A stretch of DNA of 35,273 bases. Origin: Eubacteriales bacterium (GTDB taxonomy: Bacteria > Bacillota > Clostridia > Lachnospirales > Lachnospiraceae). Positions 7,718 through 15,124 of this stretch are shown piece after piece. The DNA is taken from the NCBI GenBank assembly GCA_030536995.1, contig JAUNOY010000001.1, positions 1-35,273 of the forward strand, given 5' to 3'. Position numbers and translations under genes: made by a program. The notes under the pieces are model-generated. The model was given only the letters and a program-made list of their open reading frames with translations, made no database searches and was not told where the DNA came from. The stretch's first letter is position 1. Each line of letters opens with the position of its first letter.

Positions 7718-8066
7718 AGACACTCAATCATTTAATCTTGACATATCGTTTCCTTCTTCAAAATATTATTTAGAGGTAGATAATTCTATATATCTACCTC
7801 TATCACTATAATGATATACTATTTTGAATTTATAGTTTTACATTGCATAATACTCTTGCTTCCATCCAAAACAAGCCTGACCAAACACTGGATGGGAGTC
7901 CTTGTATTTGGTCTAAACTTATATAGCTTTTCAAAATACCATTATATAATGATGATTCTTGCCCATCTTATTAATCCGTTCATTTTTTTCGCTTCAACAT
8001 AGCCTATGCAGATTCTCTATAACATTTAACAGCATTTTCAAAAGATTTTTTATCTATGCGAAACTA
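7718..8066. other. 349-base gene-free stretch inside the accessory island
   Basis: It contains one strong inverted repeat (7772-7801). A 63-codon + strand ORF at 7811-8002 lacks a ribosome binding site and any recognisable similarity, so I do not call it. Nothing else was identified. The promoter for the genes at 7717 and below probably lies here. Confidence 0.5.
7772..7801. repeat. Perfect 11-bp inverted repeat, terminator-like
   Basis: AGAGGTAGATA (7772-7782) pairs perfectly with TATCTACCTCT (7791-7801) around an 8-nt AT loop. On the - strand it is followed by AAATAATATTTT, a poor T-tract. It may terminate or process the transcript from the 338-aa gene before the 100-aa gene. Confidence 0.6.
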
Positions 8067-9083
8067 TTATAGTGAAAGCAATGTATTTTCGGCAGTTTTT
8101 ATTTTTTCATTTATTTCATACTCATTAACTACCGTTTCATCTGCATAATTTTTCACAACAAGTTTCACTTTACACATAGAAAAAAGCAAACCAACCAAAA
8201 GAACCGTATTTTCTGTTAAACACCTTTCTTCATCAGTGAAATAATTCCAATTTCTTTTATACTGTACATTTACAATATTTCGCAGTCTCTGTAAATGTCT
8301 TTGATAGCAAGTATCCACGATTACTAAGCTATCATAAAATCTCCCTGCGACCTCGTATAATCTAGACAGATACATACATAATTTGTCAACTTCCTCTTCT
8401 GCCTTGAGCATTTGCGCCCATGCCTCATCCGCTTTATTGGATAAGGAACCTCCTACCAAATTAAAAATCACACCACCAACAAGTAATCCCACTCCCAATG
8501 TGGAAGCTCCTAAAATTGTACTTCCAAGCGCGATTCCTCCACCTCCTGCAGCAATAGAGCCACCTCCAAGTGCTGCCAAAGCTGCATTTGTGGCTGCTGC
8601 TCCAGAAAGACTTGCAATAGCCGTCCCTGTTGATGCTGTTCCTAAAGCGGTCACTGCTGCCGTTGTTGCTCCTGCTGCCGCAAAGCCGCCAGCAGTTCCC
8701 AGCGCAGCCCCTGACATTCCTCCTAATAGAACTCCTGCTCCTATAGAAACTTCCTTCAATTCCTCTGTACTAACTTTTGGAATATTAATACTCTCTTTTC
8801 TATACCCTTTAAATTCTGGTCGATTCTGAATTTTCTCTATTATATCAGAAAATTCAACAAAACTCTTCAATATATTAAGTTCTTTATTTCCGACTTCATC
8901 CAATTTCTTCATTGTAAGATTGCTTCGATTCTCGTATCTCTCCAAATTTCTTTTATGACGTCTCTCCGCTGATTCCATCGTATCATTTGCTTCTTTCATT
9001 TTTGCAGCACCATTAATACCACTTCCTACTCCTGCTACTGCAGCTATCGCGGCTCCTACACCTAAAATAAATGGTAACGGCAT
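8067..9083 (-). CDS. Glycine/alanine-zipper membrane protein (338 aa)
   Basis: The N-terminal hydrophobic helix (residues ~3-21, ending GVGSG) is followed by a charged coiled coil (~28-95). A ~100-residue Gly/Ala/Thr-rich apolar block (~113-213) comes next, with repeated GxxxG/GxxxA spacing such as GAGVLLGGMSGAALGTAGG. A soluble helical C-terminal domain of ~120 residues completes the protein. Such zippers form tightly packed transmembrane helices or membrane-inserting oligomers. AGGAGG sits 9 bases before the ATG. The gene is 14 bases after the YkgJ-like gene, so it is the fourth gene of the TerB/436-aa/YkgJ unit. I believe I have seen close relatives in other bacteria without a functional name. 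Channel, pore or scaffold roles are inference. Confidence 0.78.
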   Translation of the reverse strand: MPLPFILGVGAAIAAVAGVGSGINGAAKMKEANDTMESAERRHKRNLERYENRSNLTMKKLDEVGNKELNILKSFVEFSDIIEKIQNRPEFKGYRKESINIPKVSTEELKEVSIGAGVLLGGMSGAALGTAGGFAAAGATTAAVTALGTASTGTAIASLSGAAATNAALAALGGGSIAAGGGGIALGSTILGASTLGVGLLVGGVIFNLVGGSLSNKADEAWAQMLKAEEEVDKLCMYLSRLYEVAGRFYDSLVIVDTCYQRHLQRLRNIVNVQYKRNWNYFTDEERCLTENTVLLVGLLFSMCKVKLVVKNYADETVVNEYEINEKIKTAENTLLSL

Positions 9084-9097
9084 AATTATAATTCCTC

Positions 9098-9343
9098 CTA
9101 TTTCTTTAATTTTTTACATACACTGTAATTTAACTTATAGTATTTTTCTTTTGTCATCATATTTTTGAAAAATTTTTCATAGCTTTCGTCCACCCTGCAT
9201 AGCAAAGGTCTTAACTCATATATTGAGCATAAATTCCCCTTCAAATATTTGCATATGCCATCTCCTCTATCTAGTTCTTTATAAATTTCTGATTTATTCA
9301 GATTCCGACAGCATTCTCCGCATTTGTCACACTTGAACATCAT
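9098..9343 (-). CDS. YkgJ-type cysteine-cluster protein (81 aa)
   Basis: It has the signature of the YkgJ family of zinc/iron-chelating cysteine-cluster proteins: FKCDKCGECCRNL at residues 3-15, then GICKYLKGNLCSIYELRPLLCR at ~29-50, eight Cys in all with a final KKLKK tail. Known members are small metal-binding proteins, some linked to Fe-S or peptide modification; substrates are mostly unknown. It is shorter than many members (often 100-250 aa) but complete at both ends. Its first ATG overlaps the stop of the 436-aa gene in an ATGA arrangement, so translation is coupled. The constant position between the 436-aa and 338-aa membrane proteins suggests it supplies or senses a metal for that complex. 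Confidence 0.8.
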   Translation of the reverse strand: MMFKCDKCGECCRNLNKSEIYKELDRGDGICKYLKGNLCSIYELRPLLCRVDESYEKFFKNMMTKEKYYKLNYSVCKKLKK

Positions 9344-10650
9344 TCAAACACCAATTTACCATTTTTATTTGACATATGTTCGTCAAACTCTCCTACCCAT
9401 GGTTTTTTTATTCCTAATTTTTCATAACTCTCAAGTAATATTACCGTTAACTCTTTCTCAGATGTTACGGATTCAAACATTCTTACAACATTATTGTACT
9501 CCCTGGTTTCTCTTTCGTATAATTCCAGGTCAATTCGCTTCAATTCTTCCAAACAGGTATGTAGAGCCTCTGTTGTCCTTTTATACGAATCAATTTGTCT
9601 TTGTATACTATTAGAAAACCCAACTCTGATATAGACCTCTTTCAACACCAGTGTTACTAATCTAAACCATGCGCACATATTCATACGCATAAAAAAATCC
9701 AAAAAATTTCCACCTGAGCGAATGCCTGCATCTATGCCATCCATAATGCAAAGAGTTCCATTTCCCAATAGAAGCATCACTCTTAAATCAGTATGTTTCA
9801 TAGTTGGAATACATTCTTTTATTGGCTTATGATACTGAAAGCGCCGTCTTATTGCCCAAATCAAACGTATACTCAATTCTGTCACAACAAGAGGGATTGC
9901 CTGAGTCAATCCAAAGCGAAAATCATATCCCCGCGTAAATGCCATCTGTGCAATCTCAGCCAAATCTTTTCTCTCATTACCCTTAGCAGAAAAACTGCCA
10001 AATTTGCACAATCCAAAGAGTTCATAAAAAGGCATTACAATCCCAGTCCCACGCGAATGCTTGCCAGAGCTTCCTGCCACATCAGACATTAAATGACAGA
10101 ACCAATTCGCTATTCCACACATGATTTTCATTACAAAGTTACCACCTTGCAATTCATATGTATCTGTAGCAATCGTTACGAGCTGTCCATTTGCAATAAA
10201 ACTTGAGGTAGAGGTAAATTGGTTTAAAATAGAAAAAAATAATCCTACTATATCGGGAGAATGAGCCAGCGACATCATATGATGCGTATTCGGCGCTATA
10301 GTAAATAAATCCCCCACATCTCCGGTCTTCCTTTGATCATAATTTACTTTTGCGTTTCTTTCCAAGAACCCAATCGCACTGTTTACATTATTAATACTTT
10401 TTTCTTTTGGATTCCATCCCATTTTTCTCGCAAATGCCATTACAGTTTTATCTACCTGCTGATCAGTCCAATTTCCCAGTATGCTTTCTCCAGGTGCTCC
10501 AACTAAAAAAATATCAATCATGCCGCCGATTGTACCACACACTACAGCAGTAATATAATCATATTTATCACACTTATCTTCTTTTTGTAAAAGCATTCTA
10601 TTCGCTTCATTGCTCTCTATTAGTAGATACTTATTTCCTATGTTTTCCAT
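9340..10650 (-). CDS. 436-aa membrane protein with conserved-looking His/Asp motifs, unknown function
   Basis: No named domain is recognised. Hydrophobic segments lie at ~31-53 (TAVVCGTIGGMIDIFLVGAP), ~133-150, ~245-268 and ~288-305. Polar motifs suggest a metal or phosphate site: NTHHMMSLAHSPD (residues ~121-133) and WFCHLMSDVAG...KHSRGTG (~183-203). Spaced His/Asp clusters of this kind occur in membrane metal-dependent hydrolases such as the YdjM/DUF457 type, but the fit is loose. The start at 10650 follows GGAG by 6-7 bases. It begins 18 bases after the TerB-like gene and its stop overlaps the YkgJ-like gene. The pairing with a glycine-zipper protein points to a shared membrane machine; I recall similar unnamed pairs elsewhere but cannot verify it here. 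Confidence 0.75.
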   Translation of the reverse strand: MENIGNKYLLIESNEANRMLLQKEDKCDKYDYITAVVCGTIGGMIDIFLVGAPGESILGNWTDQQVDKTVMAFARKMGWNPKEKSINNVNSAIGFLERNAKVNYDQRKTGDVGDLFTIAPNTHHMMSLAHSPDIVGLFFSILNQFTSTSSFIANGQLVTIATDTYELQGGNFVMKIMCGIANWFCHLMSDVAGSSGKHSRGTGIVMPFYELFGLCKFGSFSAKGNERKDLAEIAQMAFTRGYDFRFGLTQAIPLVVTELSIRLIWAIRRRFQYHKPIKECIPTMKHTDLRVMLLLGNGTLCIMDGIDAGIRSGGNFLDFFMRMNMCAWFRLVTLVLKEVYIRVGFSNSIQRQIDSYKRTTEALHTCLEELKRIDLELYERETREYNNVVRMFESVTSEKELTVILLESYEKLGIKKPWVGEFDEHMSNKNGKLVFE

Positions 10651-10668
10651 TTTTTCTCCAACAAAACA

Positions 10669-11073
10669 TTATTTTACAATCGTAGTAAATAATTCTTTAC
10701 ATACAAGATTATATATATCAAGAAGACTATTAATTTTATCTAAAACCCCTGCTTCAATACACATCTTAGCTGCTAATTTTTCCATAAATTCTTTTTCTTT
10801 TTCTGTATACGCATTGTCCGCTTTAACAAGCCCCAAAATTTCAGTCAGAACAATCTTACGTTCAACATCACTGGAATTATTTACAAAATCATTAAGAATT
10901 GTCTCTAATGATTCGTTTTCTTCCGGAATATACTCTGGTATATTCATTTCTCTACAATAAGCTGCCATCATTTCTTTTTCTTCTTTTACAAAATTGCCAT
11001 CAGACATTGCAGCATGAACGCAGATATCCAAAAATCGTTTTTTATTTCCTCTTTCTAAATAATTTAAAAACAT
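10669..11073 (-). CDS. TerB-like (tellurite-resistance/DjlA N-terminal type) helical protein
   Basis: This 134-aa all-helical protein matches the TerB/DjlA-N pattern. An acidic helix pair reads FLDICVHAAMSDGNFVKEEK-EMM (residues ~14-36), and a second repeat reads ILGLVKADNAYTEKEKEFME (~84-103). In this family the two D-x-x-(Y/F)-x-x-x-E segments line up and can bind metal. TerB-domain proteins act as scaffolds in membrane-linked stress, phage-related and metal-resistance complexes. AGGAGGAGG precedes the ATG. It is the first gene of the - strand operon and faces a divergently transcribed XRE regulator 230 bases away. No other ter genes (TerC, TerD) are present in the window, so tellurite resistance itself is not implied. 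Confidence 0.8.
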   Translation of the reverse strand: MFLNYLERGNKKRFLDICVHAAMSDGNFVKEEKEMMAAYCREMNIPEYIPEENESLETILNDFVNNSSDVERKIVLTEILGLVKADNAYTEKEKEFMEKLAAKMCIEAGVLDKINSLLDIYNLVCKELFTTIVK

Positions 11074-11130
11074 CCCTTTTCCTCCTCCTTATTTCCACTA
11101 TTATGCATTTACTTTGTGCCATTTTTCTAC

Positions 11131-11283
11131 AAGACAATTGCACAACTCCTCAAAAATCCCATTTCATCAACCGTACAGTTGAGGTATCCGTTTCATTTTT
11201 TTATAATCGTACAATTTGTCCTATTACAAGACATTCATCTTCGATTTTTAGTTTATCATTATATTTGTCTTTTTACAAGACAA
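11131..11283. promoter_or_regulatory. Divergent control region with repeated TTGTC/AAGACA operator-like sites
   Basis: Three copies of ACAAGACA(A/T)T occur at 11129-11140, 11226-11235 and 11275-11285. Two lie in inverted repeats. TTGTCTTTTTACAAGACAA (11265-11283) is near-perfect with 7-bp arms and a 5-nt spacer; TTGTC...GACAT (11216-11234) is imperfect. A further inverted repeat, TCAAC(6 nt)GTTGA at 11167-11182, overlaps the -35 of the XRE promoter. The layout fits an autoregulated XRE repressor that also controls the TerB operon. Binding is inferred. Confidence 0.5.
11179..11207 (+). promoter_or_regulatory. Sigma-A-type promoter of the 78-aa XRE regulator
   Basis: TTGAGG (11179-11184), a 17-bp spacer and a perfect TATAAT (11202-11207) lie about 98 bases before the ATG at 11305. 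The predicted transcript start near 11214 falls just before the first TTGTC/GACA inverted repeat. Confidence 0.6.
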
Positions 11284-11304
11284 TTCTATTTGAAAGGAAT
11301 TTTT

Positions 11305-11541
11305 ATGCCGAGAATTATAGACAATCAAGATAAAAATTTAGTCGGAAAGAACGTTCGGAAACTTCGTAAACAAAGAAATATGAGCCAGCAAGAATTATCT
11401 GACAAATTAGAGACTCTTGCCATTTATATTTGCCGTGGTTCTATTTCCCGTATCGAAGATATGAGCAGAACCGTCACCGACATAGAACTTTTTGGACTAT
11501 CACAAATTCTTGGCGTTCCAATCGAAGAATTTTTTAAATAA
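11305..11541 (+). CDS. XRE-family HTH regulator (78 aa)
   Basis: It is a single Cro/C1-type helix-turn-helix domain. The HTH core is GKNVRKLRKQRNMSQQELSD (residues ~15-34), followed by the recognition helix around GSISRIEDMSRTVTD and the closing LGVPIEEFF. I use the ATG at 11305: GAAAGGAA lies 5-6 bases upstream, and the residues upstream in the longer frame are low-complexity Phe/Tyr translation of the promoter region. No second domain is present, so it is a DNA-binding-only repressor. It diverges from the TerB operon and is likely its regulator through the repeated sites at 11131-11283. Confidence 0.85.
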   Translation: MPRIIDNQDKNLVGKNVRKLRKQRNMSQQELSDKLETLAIYICRGSISRIEDMSRTVTDIELFGLSQILGVPIEEFFK

Positions 11542-11564
11542 ATGTCCTGGAATTTTATTTCCAT

Positions 11565-11606
11565 AAAAAGAGCTATAGATATAGTATATATCCATAGCTT
11601 TTTCAA
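11565..11606. terminator. Bidirectional terminator between XRE regulator and kinase
   Basis: AGCTAT (11571-11576) pairs with ATAGCT (11594-11599). Flanking A- and T-tracts on either side (AAAAAG, TTTTT) extend the stem and supply a T-run in both directions. It lies between the convergent genes ending at 11541 and 11630. Confidence 0.65.
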
Positions 11607-11629
11607 TTCGTCCACTAAAAGTGGACATT

Positions 11630-13168
11630 TTACTTTTTATATGTCCCGTCAAATGTAACATTTAAACCGCCAAACTGACCTTGCAGTGTCTCAACAAACA
11701 ACTTATCGTCATATACGACAATCTTCAATTCTGACTGGTATTCTTCACCGGGAAATTCTATATACAAAAACTGCTGGGAATTAATCTGTTCCAATTCTCC
11801 CTCTATTTCTCCTGTATTAGTTCCCCATGTCGCAGTTCCCTTTACCGAGTATTTTCCTTCTTCTGTTTCCTGTAAAGTAATATATGCAGAGGAATCCTCC
11901 CTGATATAGCTACCAGTGATATCAGATGATTCATTTTCTGATTTATCATGAAACTGAATTGTATAATCCTCATACGAACTGAGCCAATTTTTCATCCAAT
12001 AGGATGGAGAATCATATAACGCATCATCACTGGCATAATAGTTGCATTTACCATCCTCAAGAAATGCACATTCAATCTCTTCATTCTCAGATAAAGAAAT
12101 TGCCGCTTCCATGAAATTATATAGTCCAGGCATCTGACCTTCAAAATAATAAACGCCATCTGAAAACTGTACTTCTGTATCAATCATATAGAGACATTCT
12201 TTTACATAATCATATTTCACTCCAAGAAGCTTTTGTAATTTGTAATCCACCTTTGCATTTTCCAAAAGCTCTCTTGGAGATATTTCTTCAAAATATGCCT
12301 GTTCCAGATTTGGCCACTGCATCCGATTTTTTATATACCCTGCAGATAAAACCAAAATAACCAAAATTCCAACACAACCAGCCAAAAACTTTTTTTTGTT
12401 TCTCAGTAAAATTCCCCATGTTTTTTCATAAGTAGATAATACATTCTGCAACTCCTGTACACTCTGAAAGCGCTTATTATAATCTATCTGAATGCAACGG
12501 TTTATTACAGGCAACAACTTTCCCTTATATGTAGCTTTATGTTCTGCCAGTATCTCCCCCGTCAGCAATTCATTCATCATAACACCTATAGAATAAATAT
12601 CACTTGTCACATCCGTCTGTCCCTAACCGTAATGCTCTGGCGATGCATATTCTTCTGTTCCCAATAATACCGTATCCTTCGTATTATTTTCTCTATATGT
12701 CCGGACTGTCTCAAAATCAATCAGCTTAATCGTTCCGTCTTCTTGTATCATCACGTTACTTGGTTTAATATCCCGGTGAATGAGAGGTGGAGTCTGGTTA
12801 TGAAGCTGCTTCATGGCTTCACACACTTTTTCGGTAATACTTATGACCTCTTTTTCTGAAAAAGTCCCCTGCATACACAGCCGTTCTGCTAAGGTCGCCC
12901 CATCAATATTTTCCTCAATCACATATGTTTTTTCATCAAAAAATAAAACGTCATACACTGCAACTAAATTCTCATGACGTATCTGTTTTAACTTGCAATA
13001 TACATCTGACAAATCTCTGTTAAAATACGTTTTAAGTACACATACAGTCTGTCTTGGCTCATAAAATATCAGTTCTACTCTACACTTTTCCGATTCTGCA
13101 ATTGTACAAACTGATTTAAACTGACCAAAGAAAAATTGATTTTCCAGATTTTCAACACTATTCTCCAT
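11630..13168 (-). pseudogene. Membrane Ser/Thr protein kinase interrupted by one in-frame amber codon
   Basis: The frame is continuous from ATG at 13168 to a TAA at 11630 except for a single TAG at 12623-12625. The first part (181 codons) has the kinase N-lobe and catalytic loop: Lys in VCVLKTYF (~46), LIHRDIKPSNVM (~129-140), LIDFE (DFG variant, ~149-153), and GTEEYASPEHYG (activation segment). Immediately after the TAG come GQTDV and SDIYSIGVMMNELLTG (subdomain IX), then a transmembrane helix (FLAGCVGILVILVLSAGYI) and a ~230-residue extracellular part. Related kinases read ...YGxGQTDxxSDIYSxG here, so one sense codon has become TAG; CAG (Gln) to TAG is a one-base transition. The enzyme is either inactivated, made only as a truncated N-lobe, or rescued by readthrough. 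The downstream part has an in-frame GTG at 12610. It lies 2 bases after the XRE gene, so the two form an operon. Confidence 0.85.
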
Positions 13169-13170
13169 TT

Positions 13171-13608
13171 TTATTCCTTATCTGTCAGCCACATAGTTAA
13201 TCCGCGTTTCTTTAGAAGTTCATCTATTTCATATACATTCCAATGATTCCGTATTCCAAATTCTATCACTGCATCTTCTTCCATTTTCGGGTAGAGTTCC
13301 TTATTTCCCGATAATTTTAAAAGCAGATTCACTTCTTCTACGGTAGCCCCTAACCCCAAAGCTACTTTAATCACAGCCTCTTTGGAAGGATTTTTCTTCC
13401 CATTTGCCATATCGTAAATATAAGATTTTGAAATTGCAACCTTTCCCACAAGATTCGCAGGTTTCATCCCTTTTTTCTCGCACAACTCTACAAATGCGTC
13501 ACAAAAACGTACTTTTTCAGCCTGATTTCCATTTATCCATTTTTCCAGATCATCACCGTTGTTGATTGACTGCAATTCGTTTTCTAATTCTGCTGTTGTT
13601 TTTGACAT
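13171..13608 (-). CDS. XRE-family regulator paired with the Ser/Thr kinase (145 aa)
   Basis: A Cro/C1-type HTH occupies residues ~40-90 (CEKKGMKPANLVGKVAISKS then YIYDMANGKKNPSKEAVIKV). It is flanked by a short acidic N-terminus and a C-terminal extension that ends in a helical KKRGLTMWLTDKE. It is 2 bases upstream of the kinase gene and shares its promoter. AGGAG lies ~12 bases before the ATG, slightly far. In this pairing the kinase may phosphorylate or otherwise control the regulator; that is inference from linkage. A near-palindrome in the leader (13650-13663) is a candidate autoregulatory operator. Confidence 0.85.
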   Translation of the reverse strand: MSKTTAELENELQSINNGDDLEKWINGNQAEKVRFCDAFVELCEKKGMKPANLVGKVAISKSYIYDMANGKKNPSKEAVIKVALGLGATVEEVNLLLKLSGNKELYPKMEEDAVIEFGIRNHWNVYEIDELLKKRGLTMWLTDKE

Positions 13609-13649
13609 ATATGAAAGTACTCCTATTCCCTTTTTTTGTATAATAATAG

Positions 13650-13663
13650 CAGGAAACTTCCTG
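13650..13663. promoter_or_regulatory. Near-palindromic candidate operator of the XRE/kinase operon
   Basis: CAGGAA-AC-TTCCTG has 6-bp perfect arms around a 2-bp centre. It lies just downstream of the predicted transcription start, a typical place for an autorepressor site. Confidence 0.4.
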
Positions 13664-13678
13664 TATTTTCTTTTCCAT

Positions 13679-13707
13679 ATTATATCCGTTGTAAAATATT
13701 ACGTCAA
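13679..13707 (-). promoter_or_regulatory. Sigma-A-type promoter of the XRE/kinase operon
   Basis: On the - strand, TTGACG (13707-13702), exactly 17 bases, then a perfect TATAAT (13684-13679) lie about 71 bases before the ATG at 13608. This is one of the best promoter matches in the window. Confidence 0.75.
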
Positions 13708-13745
13708 TCTACTTCTCATAAATCACTTTCAACAAAAATTCTGTG

Positions 13746-13781
13746 TAAAAAGAAATCGAATCAGGTTTTGTCCTGATCCGA
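13746..13781 (-). terminator. Terminator of the tyrosine recombinase gene
   Basis: TCGGATCAGG/CCTGATTCGA (13781-13756, 10-bp stem with one mismatch and a 6-nt loop) is followed on the - strand by TTTCTTTTTAC. It lies ~95 bases downstream of the recombinase stop codon. Confidence 0.7.
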
Positions 13782-13873
13782 CCCTTTTCTTTATATTATA
13801 CAAACCAGTTGCATTAATTTCCTGATACAACATACTGCACACTATAATAGCAACCTGTGACGAAATCTTTTAC

Positions 13874-15016
13874 TTATTTATTCCTAATCATACTATCCAA
13901 TGCACTTACAGTCTTGATCTTACCTTGTTTTGTTATATGTGTATAAATGTCCATAGTTGTTGTTATAGACGTATGTCCTAACAATTCTTGTATAACTTTT
14001 GGCGATTCTCCGGCTTCCAAGAGCAAGGATGCGAATGTATGGCGAAGATCGTGGAAGCGGATACTTGGAAGATTATATCGAGAAAGAAAGTCATGATACT
14101 TGTCCATAAATCCTCTTTGGCGTATAGTGCTTCCATCATTTTCTGTAAATACAAAGCCTTGGTCTACAAAGAGCAATTTGTATTCTTCTTTTTGTTGTAT
14201 CTGACTACGTTGTTGCATACGAAGTGCTTCTATAGCAGCATCAATAAGCGGAATCGTTCGTTTACTGTTTTCGGTCTTAGGTGTTAATATCTTTTCAGTA
14301 TACGTTGTTTTTTCATCTTCCTTGCTATTTGCAACACGACATAGATTTCCTTCTACATACAGTTCACGCTCCTCAAAATCAATGTTCTCCCATTTGAGTG
14401 CCATAACCTCACCTTTTCGCAATCCAGTACACATAGTCAACGCCACAATCGGATATAGCGGATCTTCTTTTGCTTCACGAAATATTTTTGATACCTGTTC
14501 TGCGTTCAAAACATTGGCGTAATACTTCTGGCATTTAGGAATAACTACAGCCGTATTTGCATTTTCTGAAATGTACTTTAGCTGAACAGCCTTGTTCAAT
14601 GCAGAATTAATAAGAATATAGATATGTCTGACTGTCTTTGCATTATACTGTTCCGCTACTTTTCCATTATAGAATATCTGAAAATCGCTACTTATAATGG
14701 ATTTTAACTTCATCTTTCCAACTCTTGTTCCTTGGATATGTTTCCTGTATATTCCAAGATACGTATCTATGGTTGTTTCCTTTACCTCATTCTTTTTAAA
14801 ATTTAAAAGATAAAAATAAATCCATTTTTCCAATGTATAAGAACTTTCTTTTGAAGAACTTGCCTCTGGATTTTCCAATCGTTCTTTTATCTTCTTGCGC
14901 ACTTCAGCCTGTGTTGAAAAAGATATAGAGTCTATTTCTACTACTCCTGAAATGCAAACTCTACTTGATCGCCATTTATTTAGTTCCGAACACATACAGG
15001 AACTTACAAATTGCAT
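13874..15016 (-). CDS. Tyrosine recombinase / integrase (phage/Tn916-type), N-terminus atypical
   Basis: The catalytic domain is complete: Arg in CTGLRKGEV (R~200), a Lys region [10 protein letters not shown] (~250), [11 protein letters not shown] (H~322, R~325), [17 protein letters not shown] (H~348, nucleophile Y~358). The core-binding (SAM-like) domain spans ~60-160. The N-terminal arm-binding domain is short and irregular ([19 protein letters not shown]), and there are tandem in-frame stops right before the ATG. No ribosome binding site is evident before either possible ATG (15016 or 14995). It may be 5'-truncated or weakly expressed. No flanking att repeats were identified. Its partner could be the excisionase-like protein at 1253-1438, but the distance and orientation make that uncertain. 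Confidence 0.85.
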   Translation of the reverse strand: MQFVSSCMCSELNKWRSSRVCISGVVEIDSISFSTQAEVRKKIKERLENPEASSSKESSYTLEKWIYFYLLNFKKNEVKETTIDTYLGIYRKHIQGTRVGKMKLKSIISSDFQIFYNGKVAEQYNAKTVRHIYILINSALNKAVQLKYISENANTAVVIPKCQKYYANVLNAEQVSKIFREAKEDPLYPIVALTMCTGLRKGEVMALKWENIDFEERELYVEGNLCRVANSKEDEKTTYTEKILTPKTENSKRTIPLIDAAIEALRMQQRSQIQQKEEYKLLFVDQGFVFTENDGSTIRQRGFMDKYHDFLSRYNLPSIRFHDLRHTFASLLLEAGESPKVIQELLGHTSITTTMDIYTHITKQGKIKTVSALDSMIRNK

Positions 15017-15084
15017 GGCTTATTACGCAGGAATAATTGATGCATATCGTCTTTTTAAAACATTAGAAATCATACTTTTGTAAT

Positions 15085-15120
15085 GCAAAAATGGATTGAG
15101 ATTTTTCGTCTCAATCCATT
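15085..15120 (-). terminator. Terminator of the AAA-ATPase gene
   Basis: A perfect 12-bp stem, AATGGATTGAGA (15120-15109 read on the - strand) with its complement 15101-15090, is followed by TTTTGC. It sits 4 bases after the ATPase stop. Its sequence, loop included, closely resembles the hairpin at 30443-30475. Confidence 0.85.
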
Positions 15121-15124
15121 TTCT

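Noticed and set aside
7811-8002. 63-codon + strand ORF of hydrophobic composition in the 349-base gap
   Set aside because: No ribosome binding site, no similarity recognised, AT-rich background gives Phe/Ile/Leu-rich open frames by chance.
8383-8829. 148-codon + strand ORF rich in Ala/Pro, antisense to the 338-aa gene
   Set aside because: It is the mirror of Gly/Ala codons in the zipper region, has no ribosome binding site and no sensible composition.
10669-11073. Calling the island a tellurite-resistance (ter) locus
   Set aside because: Only a TerB-like domain is present; TerC, TerD/E and TerA-type proteins are absent.
12590-12660. Genome-wide recoding of TAG as an explanation for the kinase stop
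   Set aside because: Nothing else in the window shows in-frame TAG in a conserved gene except a decayed stub, so a single mutation is simpler.
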